Positions 43,246 through 55,300 of a DNA stretch of 64,000 bases are shown here, piece by piece (the stretch's first letter is position 1; every line of letters starts with the position of its first letter). Origin of the DNA: Immersiella caudata (Eukaryota > Ascomycota > Sordariomycetes > Sordariales > Lasiosphaeriaceae); assembly GCA_030512335.1 (NCBI GenBank), contig JAULSU010000003.1, positions 3,410,001-3,474,000 of the forward strand, read 5' to 3'. The notes under the pieces are model-generated. The model searched no databases. It was not told the DNA's origin and saw nothing but the letters and a program-made list of their open reading frames with translations. Position numbers and translations under genes: made by a program.

Positions 43246-45175
43246 CTACTCCCCCTTCTGCAGGACCTCATTCGCCACCTCCCCCGCAGTAATCCACCTC
43301 CTCTCCGTCTCCTCCCGCCCCAACACCCCCATAGCCCCCCAAACCGTCGGCCCCGGCTTCCCCCCCAACAACGCCCACCTCACCAACTTACTCCCCGGCA
43401 TCATCTTCTCCCCAACCCTGTACTCCAACGCCCTATTCAGCCCCTCCTGCACCTTTACATCCTCTAACATCGAGTTCCATTCCCCCTCAGGAATCCCATC
43501 CAGCTGCTCCTTCCACGCCCTACTCAACGCCTCGCGGAGCGTATCTCCAGGCCCCTCCACAAACTCCATCTTCTCACCCGCCCCAGCAGCAACAGGAAAC
43601 TTAGCCTTGAGCACCTCCTTGGGAACAACATAAAAAAAGAACATATTCTTCTCCAGAAAGAGTTCCTCCTCGCCGGTGGTGAGACGTTGGGCGGCGGCAA
43701 ATACCGATTTAATGTACTCCATGCGCGTCTCGTCATCTCCCAGGAGTTGAGGAACGGGCTGGAGGGTGGAGTTGGGTGGGGAGCGGGGCTGTTTGAGCAG
43801 GGCGGAGATGGGGTCGAGGAGATATTCTTTCTGGATGAGGGGCCAGGAGGGGGGTTGTTCCTCGAAGAGGCGACGGAGGGTGTGTTGTTGGAGGAAGTCC
43901 AGTTTTTTGAACTGTACCATGATGTCGCCTTTGGTGAATTTGAGGGAGAACTGGAGTGAAGGGGGTTAGTGAAATGGTTGGGGAGGGAACCGCAAGGTGG
44001 GCTTACGTTGTCTATCATTTCTTGGAGGGAAAGGAGGTCGGATTTGAGAGAGGGGTCGCGGCTCCAGCCTAAGAGAACGGCAAAGTTGAGGAGGGCGGCG
44101 GGGACAACCCTCTTGTCTTTGTACCAGGTTATGTCGACGCCAGGGTGGCGTTTGCTGAGCTTTTGGCGCTTCTCGTCGACGAGGAGGCCGACGTGGGCGA
44201 ACTGGGGTGGCTCCCAGCCGAAGGCGTTGTACAGCTCGACGTGTTTGGGAGTGGAGATGAGCCACTCGGCGCCGCGGACGACGTGGGTGATCTTCATGTG
44301 TTTGTCGTCGACGACGTTGGCGAAGTGATATGTGGGGAAGCCGTCGGACTTGATGATAATGTAATCATCTTCAGGAACAGCCTTCTTGAAGGTCCCATAG
44401 ACAAGGTCTTGGATTTTAGTGGGTGTTGGAGAGCTGCGGAAGCGCACGACAAAGGACTCCCCTTTGCTGGCACGCTCTTCGGACTCTTCGGGAGACACAC
44501 TGCCGCATGTACCTGGGTAGTGTGTTGTTCCGCCCTGTTCGTGGCGGAGTTTGCTTGCGCTGGCCAAATCCTCTTGCGAGCAAAAGCATCGGTATGCTTT
44601 CCCCTGACCAATCAACTCCTTGGCATGTTTGTTGTAGAGGTCCAGTCTCTCAGACTACATGACAAGCGTGTCAACACAAGCAACAAAGCATTGGTGCAGC
44701 CCGGGTCATGCAATCTCACCTGCCTATAAGGGCCGTATGGTCCCTGGACATCGGGGCCCTCGTCCCATGAGAGACCGGCCCATTTTAAATCTTCGAAAAG
44801 CCTTTTTTCGGCATCGAGGACAGTCCGGGCGCGGTCGGTGTCTTCAATGCGCAGAATAAACTGACCGCCGGTGCGCTTGGCAAGGAGGTAGTTGAAAAGT
44901 GCTGTCCTCAGAGACCCCAGATGCAAGTAGCCGGTGGGCGAAGGTGCAAACCGGGTGCGACACGGTGTCTCAGGGGCCTTGAACCTTTCTGCGCCGTTTC
45001 CTCTTCTTTCGCTGCTGTTCCCAATCTTGAGCTTAGGGGAGCTCTGGCTGCTGCTGTCAGATGCAGGCGCTGAGCACGAGAATTGACGTGCCAGTCGCAG
45101 GCCAGACACTGCCAACTGGCTCCATGGTGAGCATGGAATTGTGGTTGGCCTCCTCAGCAGAAGAACCCCTCTCAT
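43246..45175 (-). CDS. MSE1: Mitochondrial glutamyl-tRNA synthetase
   Basis: Exons 45175-44720, 44654-44007 and 43950-43246; 602 residues. Introns: GTGAGA...TGTAG and GTAAGC...TCCAG, the latter with CACTAAC. The ATG at 45175 gives M-R-G-V-L-L-L-R-R..., an Arg-rich, acid-free mitochondrial presequence; an in-frame ATG at 45211 would add 12 residues. Class I signatures are intact: R-F-A-P-S-P-T-G-Y-L-H-L-G (HIGH equivalent at residues 83-87) and K-L-S-K-R at about 317-321. F-I-L-R-I-E-D-T-D-R is the typical GluRS glutamate-binding block. The C-terminal part is the bacterial-type anticodon-binding domain. It charges mitochondrial tRNA-Glu (and possibly tRNA-Gln as the misacylated precursor). It is divergent from XDJ1. 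Confidence 0.93.
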
Positions 45176-46057
45176 CTTGCTCCCTTTCGCCCCTTGTCGG
45201 GGTGTAAACATTAGATGCACCGCCCCTTGAATGAGTTCTTCAAGCTTTTGAGCGGAGCCTCAATTAGAATGGGATGGACCCTTGCTGTGGCGCTACAGCC
45301 GTGTGGCCAGCGGCCAATGGGAAGCCTGCAAGCGGTATTGATAAGATAGACTTATCGCACGATATCACTGCTACATCCTCTTCACCGCCAAGAGGGATGC
45401 GAGAGATTCGTTCAGGGTCCTGATGGCCGACCAAGTGGATGATTTCACCATAGAACATTGTCGCAGTTGTTCTCACCCTTCTGACACCACACATCTCTTT
45501 TTTTTTCCTTTTTCCTTTTTCCTTTTTTTTTTTGTTGGATAAATTAGCAGTAGATAAAATTTCAATTTTGTGAGCCATATCGGAAGTCTGCTCAACTGCC
45601 TCGAGGCAATCCGCTATTTGGCAGGACACTGGTTCAAAGTCGGTCATTGTACTACAGCAGTAGGGGTTCCCATGTCTCTGGTGTCCTTTCGTCTCAGCAG
45701 AGCCATTTTTCGGACGAAACGAGGAGGGGAAAACGGCCATGCAGGCCATGCAGGAGTCAGGCGCTCCAAAAACATGTTCCTGGTCGTTGTGCTGGGGATC
45801 CCACTGTTTGCGTGTATCCTGCTCCTGCCGCTGCGCTGAGCCTTGGCTGAACACCAACGCGGGGCAACTTCACAGGGCTTAAATTTTCCAAAGGCGACAA
45901 CCATTCTGCCCAAAGCCTTCCGCAAACCAAGAATACCATACCAGATCCCCCCGCTAACCTTCATATCTATTTCGGTCATTTCTTCCATCGGTTCAGAAAG
46001 AGGGCCCCAAATCAGCGCAAGCCTCAGATCCCCAGACCGCAAGAAAATTCAGCCACC
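45176..46057. promoter_or_regulatory. Divergent promoter region between MSE1 and XDJ1
   Basis: These 882 bp contain both promoters. A pyrimidine tract with repeated TTTTTCC units lies at 45498-45533. The XDJ1 start has a strong context (GCCACCATGG). Confidence 0.5.
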
Positions 46058-47530
46058 ATGGCTGGCGGTCCTAGCAACATGCATACCAGCGACGAGGATG
46101 TCGATCTCTATGGTAAATCCTGCTATTACCCCCTGTGCAAGTTTCTTCGGAGAGCCCGGTATTGACAGTTTTGGTGTAGGGCTCCTCGGCGTAGACAGGA
46201 CAGCGTCCCAAGACCAGATCAAGAAGGCGTATCGCAAGGTGAGCGCCCTGTCTTGTTTCCTTGGCGGTTCCTGTTTCCAGATGCTGACGGCTCTCCCAAC
46301 CAGCTGGCCCTCCAACACCACCCGGACAAGGTACCCGAAGATCAAAAGGCCGAATCCGAAGTCAAGTTCAAGGCCGTCACACAAGCCTACGAAATCCTTC
46401 GCGATGAGGAGAAGCGCGAGCTCTACGACGCCCACGGCATGGACGCCTTCGACCCCTCTCGAGGCATGCCCGGCGGCGCAGAGGTTGATATGAACGATAT
46501 CCTTGCCTCCATGTTCGGTATGCACATGGGTGGTGGCATGCCCGGTGGACCTGGCGGCCGGCGCGGACCAAGACGCAGTCCCGATGAAGAACAACCTTAC
46601 AAGGTCACCCTGGAGGAGCTGTACAAAGGCAAGACAGTCAAGTTCGCCGCAGAGAAGCAAGTCATCTGCGGTCAGTGCAAGGGCTCTGGCGCCAAGGATA
46701 AGGTCAAGCCGAACAAGTGCGACCGCTGCAAAGGCATGGGTCTCACCGAAGCCTACCGACAAATCGCCCCAGGGCTGGCACGCAAGGAGACCATTCCTTG
46801 CGATCACTGCCAGGGCTCTGGCATGTACTACAAGGAGAAGGACAGGTGCAAGAAGTGCAAGGGGAAGCGGACGGTCAAGGAACACAAGGCGCTGGAGCTT
46901 TACATCCCCCGAGGCTCCATGCAAGGCGAGCGGATCGTGCTTGAAGGAGAGGCAGATCAGATGCCGGATATGACACCTGGTGATCTCATCTTTCACCTTA
47001 TTGAGGAGCCTCACGATCACTTTACCCGCATAGGCAACGACCTCTCCGCCGATATCACTATCACGCTGGCCGAGGCTCTCTCTGGCTTCTCCCGTGTTGT
47101 CATCAAGCACCTTGACGGACGCGGCATTCAGATCGACCATCCCCGCGGCAAGATCCTGAGCCCCAACGAGGTGCTCAAGGTTGAGGGTGAGGGTATGCCG
47201 CAGAAGCGCGGAGACGAGAAGGGCGATCTTTTCCTCGTCGTCAAGGTTGAATTTCCTGAGCCTGGGTGGCTCAAGGATGATAAGGAGTACGAGGCGCTGC
47301 AAAAGCTGTTGCCTCCCCCTGCGCCTCCAATTCAGGTCGACGAGGTCGACGAGGTAGAGTACGAGGCCGATGCAGATATTGAACAGGTTAGCTACCCGCT
47401 TATGCCCTCCAGAAGAGTGAGTGCTGACATGGTCTTGTAGATGGGTGCTCACCAAGGTGACCCCCGTTATGGTAACGAGTGGGAAGACGATGAAGGTGAG
47501 GGAGACGGCCCTCAATGCGCCCAACAGTAA
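46058..47530 (+). CDS. XDJ1: Type I DnaJ (Hsp40) co-chaperone, XDJ1-like
   Basis: Exons 46058-46112, 46180-46238, 46304-47386 and 47441-47530; 428 residues. The J domain spans residues ~15-85 with the Hsp70-activating H-P-D at 44-46. A Gly/Met-rich linker follows (G-M-H-M-G-G-G-M-P-G-G). Four zinc-finger motifs are present: C-G-Q-C-K-G-S-G, C-D-R-C-K-G-M-G, C-D-H-C-Q-G-S-G and C-K-K-C-K-G-K-R. Two substrate-binding beta domains complete a type I architecture. The linker and the acidic C-terminus lacking a CaaX box point to Xdj1 rather than Ydj1. Yeast Xdj1 binds the TOM complex and assists mitochondrial precursor import. The last exon codes for only 29 residues and ends in a Cys-Ala-Gln-Gln tail. 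Confidence 0.92.
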
Positions 47531-48445
47531 ACGAACCGATATTCGGAAGGAATATCAAGGTGGCAAAGTCTATGGTGATGGAGGTTCAGGAAAGAAGGGT
47601 TCTCGATCACAGCGATTCCAGTCCCCTCTGGGTTGGGTGCTTTTGGCAGGTTCGCTTGACCTCGCGGGTTGGATAACCCAACCACTAGGTACTCCCCCCC
47701 AGTTGCAACAGCACTCTGTTGGGGCATGATTGATGAACCATTGATCAGCGGGTGGATTCTGTTATAGTGAGAGTTGTCGGACAACTTGGGCATGGGTTGT
47801 GTAAATGGGTTGCCACGGGCATTTTCATAAAGGGACATAGACTGCGATAAACCTTCACCATTTGAGCATTGCGTGAGAGTCACCCAGACTAGCTCCCTTT
47901 GTGCGTCCAACGTTGTTTACGCCAGAGCTAAGTACCCGGACAACGAGACTAGCCCTGGGATGTAGAAGTTGTGAGTGAATCAAGAGAGGTTCAGTAGCTG
48001 TGTCTCCTATACTCGTGGCTGGAGCATGTCTGCCCAAGATCTCAGCCAAACGCTCGCCGTCCTCATGAGAATGAGAAACACAGACACGGCCAAAGATCAG
48101 CCGGGTGTTGGACTGAGGCGTACAGCTAGCCCCTGCAAAGTTCAATACTTTCCGCGTAGGTCATCAACGTCACCGCCCTCTTGGGGTCAACTCCGTCGCA
48201 TCAAATAGGAGTTGTGCCGCTGTTTTGTCACTTGGAGGTTTGATCTTGGCAAGTGTTAGGTGGGGGCCAGTCCCACTCTTTTCCCACCGCCTACCCCACC
48301 AATATGCACAGACCATTCCGCCTGCCAACTCCGCACAACCCTAAGAGCACAATCAATATCTAGAAATTTTCGACTTAGTCTGAGAAGCTAGCCGACGACT
48401 GACGACGCCCAATTTCGACCATCCTCGACAAACGACGCCGACAAG
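47531..48445. other. Intergenic: XDJ1 3' end and RPL32 promoter
   Basis: No gene is supported. Pyrimidine-rich segments upstream of about 48,430 are expected for a ribosomal protein promoter and leader. Confidence 0.45.
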
Positions 48446-48512
48446 GTGAGAAACACCTGCTCAGATGAAGTAAACACCTCTGCGTGAGCTATTTACTGAC
48501 TAGATCGTTCAG
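48446..48512 (+). other. Intron in the 5' leader of RPL32
   Basis: Donor GTGAGA after ACAAG, branch ACTGACT and acceptor GTTCAG lying directly against the ATG. Leader introns in ribosomal protein genes are common in fungi. The boundaries are inferred from consensus only. Confidence 0.6.
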
Positions 48513-49332
48513 ATGGTTTCCGCAAAGAAGCATGTTCCGATCGTGAAGAAGCGTACGTTCGAAATCCCGAATCCTCAATCCCCACGAGCACACACTTTCG
48601 ACCCATCCTTCCATTACGAGAGTTGCGGGAACCGCCTGGCGAGAATGGATTCCTTGGAATTATGGACAGCATATTGACACGGAGTTTTTCTGTTTGCAGG
48701 CACGAAGACTTTCACTCGCCACCAGAGTGATCGCTTCATGCGCGTCGCCTCGGCATGGCGCAAGCCCAAGGGTATTGACAACCGTGTCCGGAGACGGTTC
48801 AAGGGCAACCTTGCCATGCCCTCGGTGCGTGACGACCTCGACGACAATATTCGCGAGCATGGTTGTGGCTGCGGCCGTTGAGATTCGATCTCAATTGGGA
48901 TGGGAAGCAACACGACGCAGTCACATCCATGGGAGCGACAGGAGGTGGGGAAATGGGCTAACCGGGAACTCTTCAGATCGGCTATGGCTCCAACAAGAAG
49001 ACCAAGCACATGATGCCCTCGGGCCACAAGGCGTTTGTCGTCAGCAACGTCAAGGACGTTGAGCTCCTCCTCATGCACAACAAGACATATGCCGCAGAGT
49101 GTGTTTCCCTCGTTCCCCATGCCCGGGACTGTCCCAGATTCTGACGGACACCAACTTCGATCCGGTCGCTCTCGAGCGGGGGCGCAGTTTTGGCGATCTA
49201 TGATGCTGACTTGAACTCAACAGGATCGCCCACAACGTGTCGTCGAGGAAGAGGATCGACATCATTGCTCGCGCCAAGCAATTATCCGTCAAGGTCACCA
49301 ACCCCAAGGCGAAGGTTACCACCGAGGTCTAA
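48513..49332 (+). CDS. RPL32: 60S ribosomal protein L32 (eL32)
   Basis: Exons 48513-48552, 48700-48824, 48977-49098 and 49224-49332; 131 residues, the family length. It starts M-V-S-A-K-K-H-V-P-I-V-K-K-R and contains F-T-R-H-Q-S-D-R-F, the basic R-V-R-R-R-F-K-G block and the conserved Y-G-S-N-K-K-T-K-H-M-M-P-S-G. Donors are GTACGT, GTGCGT and GTGTGT; acceptors are GCAG, TCAG and ACAG. All three introns are 125-152 nt, longer than most others in the window, which is usual for ribosomal protein genes. I looked for box C/D elements of intronic snoRNAs and found no convincing pair. Confidence 0.95.
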
Positions 49333-50770
49333 ACAAAAGTCGGAATGGTCGGAGGCAGTCAGGGGGCACTTTTTTCACGTCTATTGGAGCATCTCAGGCG
49401 GTCTTACGGGAATGGTCTGCTTTGTGTCTGCAGTTGCCTAGCAATACCATCAAGCTAGACAATACGAATCGCAGATTGCTTCGTCATGACAAGGAGTTAT
49501 CACGACGGATCTGTGCATGGCTCTGTACTCCAGGGGATGGAGCGAATCAATGTTGTGTTTCTGGATTTGGGGACTTTGAGCGCCAGTGCCCTTCTCTCCG
49601 TGTGAAACAGCGACCCTGTGGTGGATTTGTCGTGACTGGCGCAGCTATAGGAGCCATGCGGTCTGCTTCCTTGTACCTACCAGTCGCCGTTCGGGATGTA
49701 CTCCGGTGGCACCACTGCAGCTTCTCACAATTACGAATTTGACCTGAGAATACATCCGACACACACAATGCAAGGCCGCCATGGAGAACTAGCTCGGAAA
49801 GCATTTTTGACCGGGTTGATAGTCTTGTCACTATTACTCAAGATTTGTCTATGATTACGTCTCTGTGTGACGCGTGCCGGGTTGAGGTGCTGGGGCGATG
49901 TCTGTTTTATCTAAGCGTCCCCGAACGAAAAAGGAGTTACGCATCAACTCCTCATGTTCCGTTTGCAAGGGCTCACCATGCTGAGTTGGCGAAGTGTCGA
50001 AATTTAACCCAATAGTAGAAGTCTTCGTTGACCCGCAAGGACGGGAGAATTCGGGGTTCTGGCTCGCTGGTCAGCCAAAGCGCTCCGAAAAGTGTTTTTC
50101 CTTGATGGCCGTCGGCTGCACCATCATTCATTGTTGACATCTTTTGGGTTGACTCGCGAGATCTTAGACTCATGATTGTAGTTGTCACCTCCCTCTTGAC
50201 TTGAGAGAACTATCCATCAGCTGCATTTCCCGAGCTTCCGGTTTCTACAGTGTCAAGGAGCCTAGCAGTGTCCCTCTCCCACTTTAAATATTAACACTAC
50301 TTTACGTCCATTCAAATTTTCTTTGAGACGCCTGGTGTGTAGCTGCCATGAACAATGGTGACAACCAATAAGAGATGATATCGCAGTCCGAAAAGAGCAA
50401 GCTGCGGCCCCATCTGCCCCTATCAAACGCGCTGTTGTTACAAAATCAACGGCAGGATCGGTATACGACAGGGCTCGTTTTGGGCAAACATGAGAAGCAT
50501 GTTGCCTTGTCACACCTACCCAAAACATCTGGCTTGTCTACTACAAGTGGCAGGAAAACGGGTGCCAGATGGTCGATATTCGGAGAATGCATTGCGTCTC
50601 CTAAGGTACTTTGACAATGGCCGTGGCGGCCGTGGCGGGTGGTCAATGATAGAGATCTATTTGCATCAGAAGCCCTGTGACGATCTCACCGTCTGACATT
50701 GATTATATGTCTACTAAAATTTCCCATGTGCAGATATTCCTATGTTCGCCACTACTTCCCTCCCTCCTTC
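49333..50770. other. Intergenic between RPL32 and kynureninase
   Basis: 1.4 kb between converging genes, more than two 3' UTRs need. Short ORFs show no similarity, and a GTGGCGGCC duplication lies near 50622. I see nothing supportable. Confidence 0.45.
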
Positions 50771-52306
50771 TCACGCCCTCACAGCTGCTAGAGCAGCCGA
50801 AAACGCCGCGACGAAAGTAGCACAGTCTTCAAACGTGTTGTACAGCGGAGTGGGCGCCACGCGAATAACGTCAGGTCTCCGCTCATCGACAATCACATGG
50901 CGACTCTCCAGCTCTCGCATGACAATCTCCAGTGTACCCTCAGCCAACAAGATGCTCAGCTGAGCACCCCTCTGTTCCGGGTCAGACGGTGTGATAATAC
51001 GGAAGAGTTCTCTATCCGGGGCTGACATTTCGTTCAACTCCTTCTCGAGATATCCCGTCAGCTGGAGAGATTTCTCCCTCAGCGGCTGCATACCGCCAGC
51101 CTCCTTGAATACCTCTAGGGATGCGCCGAGACTGGTAATGTCGAGGATGCTCGGGTTGCTGAGCTGAAATCCAGCAGCTCCGCTAACAGGATGGAACTTA
51201 TTTGCCATGCGGAAGCGCGTCTTCTTGTCGTTGCCCCACCAGCCAGCGAGACGGTTGCGGTAGCCTTCCTCTGGTTTCTCATCGGTGATCTCTCTGGTCA
51301 CCAGACTGATGTTCTCGTGAACAAACATGCCGCCAATACAACCTGGCCCGCCGTTGAGGTACTTGTAGGAACACCAGGCGGCGGCATCAACCTCCCAGTC
51401 GTGAAGTGAGAGCGGCACATTGCCGACAGCGTGTGCGAGGTCCCAGATCACGACGATATTGTGCTTGTGAGCAAAGGCAGTGATGGTTTGAATATCGAAC
51501 AATTGACCAGTGTAGTACTGGATACCTGGAAGTAAGATCAAGGCTGTCTCTTCAGCGTGAGCGGAGATGACGGAGAGAATGTCATCCGTGCTGAAGATGT
51601 TGTCCTGGTTGGAGGGAGCCTCAATCAAGACCATGGATGTCTCGGGAGTCAATCCATGATGGCGCAGCTGTGTCTCCACGACAAACTAGTTCGGTGAAAG
51701 GCCTCGGTCAATAAGACTTGGTCTGACCATCGGAAGATTAACAGTGGTACGTTACATGGTCACTCGGGAAGGCCTTGTTCTCGAGAATAATCTTGTGCTT
51801 GCTCTTGACATCGGGATGGTAGAAAGCAGACATGAGGAGGTGGAGGTTGGCCGTCAAGGTCTGCATAACGGCCACGTCGGACTCGGAGGCCCCCACAATG
51901 GGGGCGATGAGCTCGGCAGCACGGGCATCGGCGTCCAGCCAGGTCGGAAGCGGGGATCTCTCGAGAGGTTTGAAGTGCCCCTGTACACCCTGGGTGGCCC
52001 ATGTAGACAAGTATTGGTTGATTCGTGTGGGTGTGCGCTTGGGCTGCAGGCCCAGCGAGTTGCCGCACAGATAGACGCAACGCTCACTGTCATCGTCTTC
52101 GCTGGCGGAAGCGGCGGCTGGCAACCTCCGGCGTCAGCCCACCAATACGAGTCCTTACGTCTCGGGAACAGGGGCGAGGATTGCGGACCTTGGTTGGCCA
52201 AGTGGGTGCTTGCTATGTCGGCCTTTGTCGGGATGATGAACTCGCTCCGCAGCGCGAGGGCGCTCGCCTTGTCCATCTCCTGGGCCTTAGGAATATCCAC
52301 TCCCAT
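50771..52306 (-). CDS. BNA5: Kynureninase
   Basis: Exons 52306-52159, 52117-51756 and 51685-50771; 474 residues. The second intron (GTAACG...ACTAG, branch TTGAC) is sound. The first would be only 41 nt (GTAAGG, CTGAC, GCCAG) but restores the frame exactly. Conserved blocks: F-I-I-P-T-K-A-D-I, Y-L-C-G-N-S-L-G-L-Q-P-K, L-T-A-N-L-H-L-L-M-S-A-F-Y, F-P-S-D-H, W-D-L-A-H-A-V-G-N-V and the PLP site W-C-S-Y-K-Y-L-N-G-G-P-G with the Schiff-base Lys at about 278. The enzyme cleaves kynurenine and 3-hydroxykynurenine to (3-hydroxy)anthranilate and alanine in de novo NAD synthesis. The N-terminus is shorter than in some homologues, so an upstream start or exon is possible. Confidence 0.9.
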
Positions 52307-55300
52307 TTCTGCGCGCCGTTGAGGTCTGGAAAGTAGCTCAATATGTGGAATTGGTCAGCTCTGGAAATGTCGTGCTTGATAATTAAACGCTAGATATCGA
52401 AACAAGTACAGTTCCAGTAGTCTTGGCGAGGTGTTTTGGAGACACGGGGAGCCCCACTGCTGGATCGACCCCTTTTGATCCCAGAGTCTTCAATATCCGC
52501 GTTGTGCCGCTGAAAGAAAATGCGGGTGGATCGGGCAGCCGCTGGGAAGCGGGAGTATCCACGTGGGAGTCCGGCTTGCAACTTCCTTTTCAGATTCAAC
52601 GATCTCAATGGCGGGGTAAAGCTTCCAGCGCGCCCCCATTGCGGCCAGCAAACTCACGAGCCTAGATATTAAGGCCTCAAAGCTCTGTACGACCCGTTTG
52701 AAAAACCATTCAACGATCTAGTTTCCAATACTCACCGAGATTTGTGCTTAATGCAACCAAGGTGCGGTTTGCCCATCTGTTGGCTGACAGTTCAACATTT
52801 GGCGACTGCGGGGTCGAGTGAGGGGCGCATTCCCAACGACGGGGGTGACGTCACGATGCTGAGGAATTTTTCATCGCGTTCAACGACAGCCCAATCACCT
52901 TGATGGCCCGGATTCGAAATGACCTCGCTCGGGACGAAAGCAGAAGCTGGCCGCCTTGAACGGAACCAGAAAATCCCAACGCCGACCTGTGCGGCGGAAT
53001 TCGGAGGAAACATCCGACATCAAAATATGGGCAAATCCTTGAGGCTTGTAGGGGAGCGCTGCAGCGTAACGGATCATGTCAAACATTCAATTGCAGCGAG
53101 CGGCATCCGCGGCGAACTCTCGAACTGACACATCGATAGTCTTCAAAGATTCTTGCAGCTTCCTCATGGGGCATAAGTTGGTGGCCTTGGCATGCAGTTG
53201 AGGATTTTTGGAACATCATTTTCAGTACCCAATGCAGGTGTGGCCGGATGTCGTGGACCACTCTCGACCTGCTGATCACTGTTTGGGTTTTTGCCCAGAG
53301 AAGCTGCCACCAACTCTCAGGGGAAACAAAACAAACACGATCTTCCCGTTTCTGGAGGCAACAGCACGCTGACAAGCAAATTGAAATAGCAGCATACCAT
53401 TGCTCTCGGCCGAAATCCACAGTGTCAGCTGAGCTCCCATGACTCCTCTGAATCTCGCCTCGCGCCCACGACTCACCCTATAGCGGGGCTATGCAAGGGG
53501 CCCGGCACTGCTTTGATTTCCCCAGATTCTCCCGCTCAGGGACGGCTAGGGATCCGATGGATCGATCCGCACCCGTCACTTCACCGATTCCCCGAGGCCT
53601 GGGGGAGGCCGATAGGAGAGGAAAAATTAGCACCACCTGGCATCTTGGGGCGGCCTCGAAGGGCTTGGCGGAATCCAGTCGCTAGCCGCACGGTACCACG
53701 GAAGCGCTAGAGGCAATCTCCAGGTGAGCCTCGTGATCAGCTTGGGAATACCACGCTGGTGTCGGAGCCAAGCACGTCCCAAACACCCGGCACGAGAGGA
53801 CACGAGGACAGCAGAGTCTTCCATGCTTTGCCGCACAAGCACCGGGAGACACGGAAGGCCAGGGGGGCTTGAAGACCGGAAGCTCGCGGTCGTGCCACCC
53901 GGCGTCCGGCATCCACGAACTGTGGGCCAGCTAAGACCCGCTGCCACAGCGGTCAACGTTCCAGCATACAGATGCTCCACTGGTCGTTTTCCTTGACGCT
54001 CCCGACCATCACAGGAATCTCCGGACAGGTACCACTCAGCGTCCATGCTGCCCGTCGCGTGCAACATCAGAAATCTCAGAACCCGGCTACAGCTGTCGCG
54101 GCGTGCAGCAACCGATTTTCATTACCCCCATTTTACTTGATCGTGGACGCAAGGGGGGCAGCTTTTGGGAATCCGGGGGTAATCGAAATGGCGGGGTATC
54201 CAGTCAGCCGCGCACGTAGCCACAGCGGGCCCGGCTCTTACGTACTGCATCAATCACGGGACCGTCCTGCTGAGATGACAGGAATCAGACACGGACCGAA
54301 CCTGGTAGTTTCATCATTGTCGGTGCAGATGTTGAGGTCTAGAGCCGATGAGGCCAGAAAAGGTCACCATGATGACAGCAACATCCAATGCCCATCGACA
54401 ACTGTTGAGGCTTGGACGCGGTAAGGGGTTGCACACCGTAACACGGCAGAGAGCTCCTGGTAGGTGACTTGTAAAAACGCTGAACCATCGCAACACGCTA
54501 TTCGACAACCAAAAAGGACAATGAGTTTTTTTTTCGCGCTATGTCATGGTCAACCAGGGCTTCGCGAATATTGCCCGAGCTGAGCGAGACCTGAGGTGCT
54601 GTGTGATGGATGGAGCCTCGGCCAAAGCGATCTCTAGGACAACTCATAAACGCAATGCGCCCTGAGTGTGAAGAGTGCGGTGAACCGTTCAAGAAGGTGC
54701 TAGTTATCCCCGCCTCGGCCTAGTAAACTCCACGCATAGCGAAGACGAGCGTTGTGGATCGCTGTGGACAAAGGCAAGAGGCGCAATGGACGCCACTCAT
54801 AGCGGGAGTTGAGGCGTGAAAATAAGGAATGGAAACATTCAACACGAGGAACCTAGGGCCCAGCCAACAAGCAGCCGGTACGGAGCGGTACCTGCGACGT
54901 CTGCAACGGGATGCACGCCGCAATGTACCATCTTGCGGTGACCATCGTACCACCGCTGCGGAGAGACCTGCGGCGAGTATCCATTTTATGCGATTTCTTA
55001 CAGCCTCGAATAACCGCGACCGCCAGGGGAGCAAATGGCAGCTGAAGAAGCAGGGCAGGCCCTCGCTGGTGGACTCAGGTACCGGCTCGTGACCCAATCA
55101 GCGGAGGCCCCTGGCTTACCCGATGCGGTTTAAGCCGCGATTTCGGTTTGTCACCGCGCCATGGAATGGCATCACGACACCTGCTTATGTGGGAAAATGC
55201 TTCCCGTATGAGACAACGCAACAAGGATGGGCAACTTGGGCCGGCGGAGACCCGGAGACTTGAGCCCTTACAGGGCAAATCGTTGCGCACTCCGGCCATT

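Noticed and set aside
46049..47524. 491-codon ORF antisense to XDJ1
   Set aside because: The opposite strand is a clear DnaJ gene with conserved introns. The antisense frame runs through those introns and encodes no known motif.
48553..48976. Possible snoRNAs in the RPL32 introns
   Set aside because: No paired box C (RTGATGA) and box D (CTGA) with terminal stem could be found.
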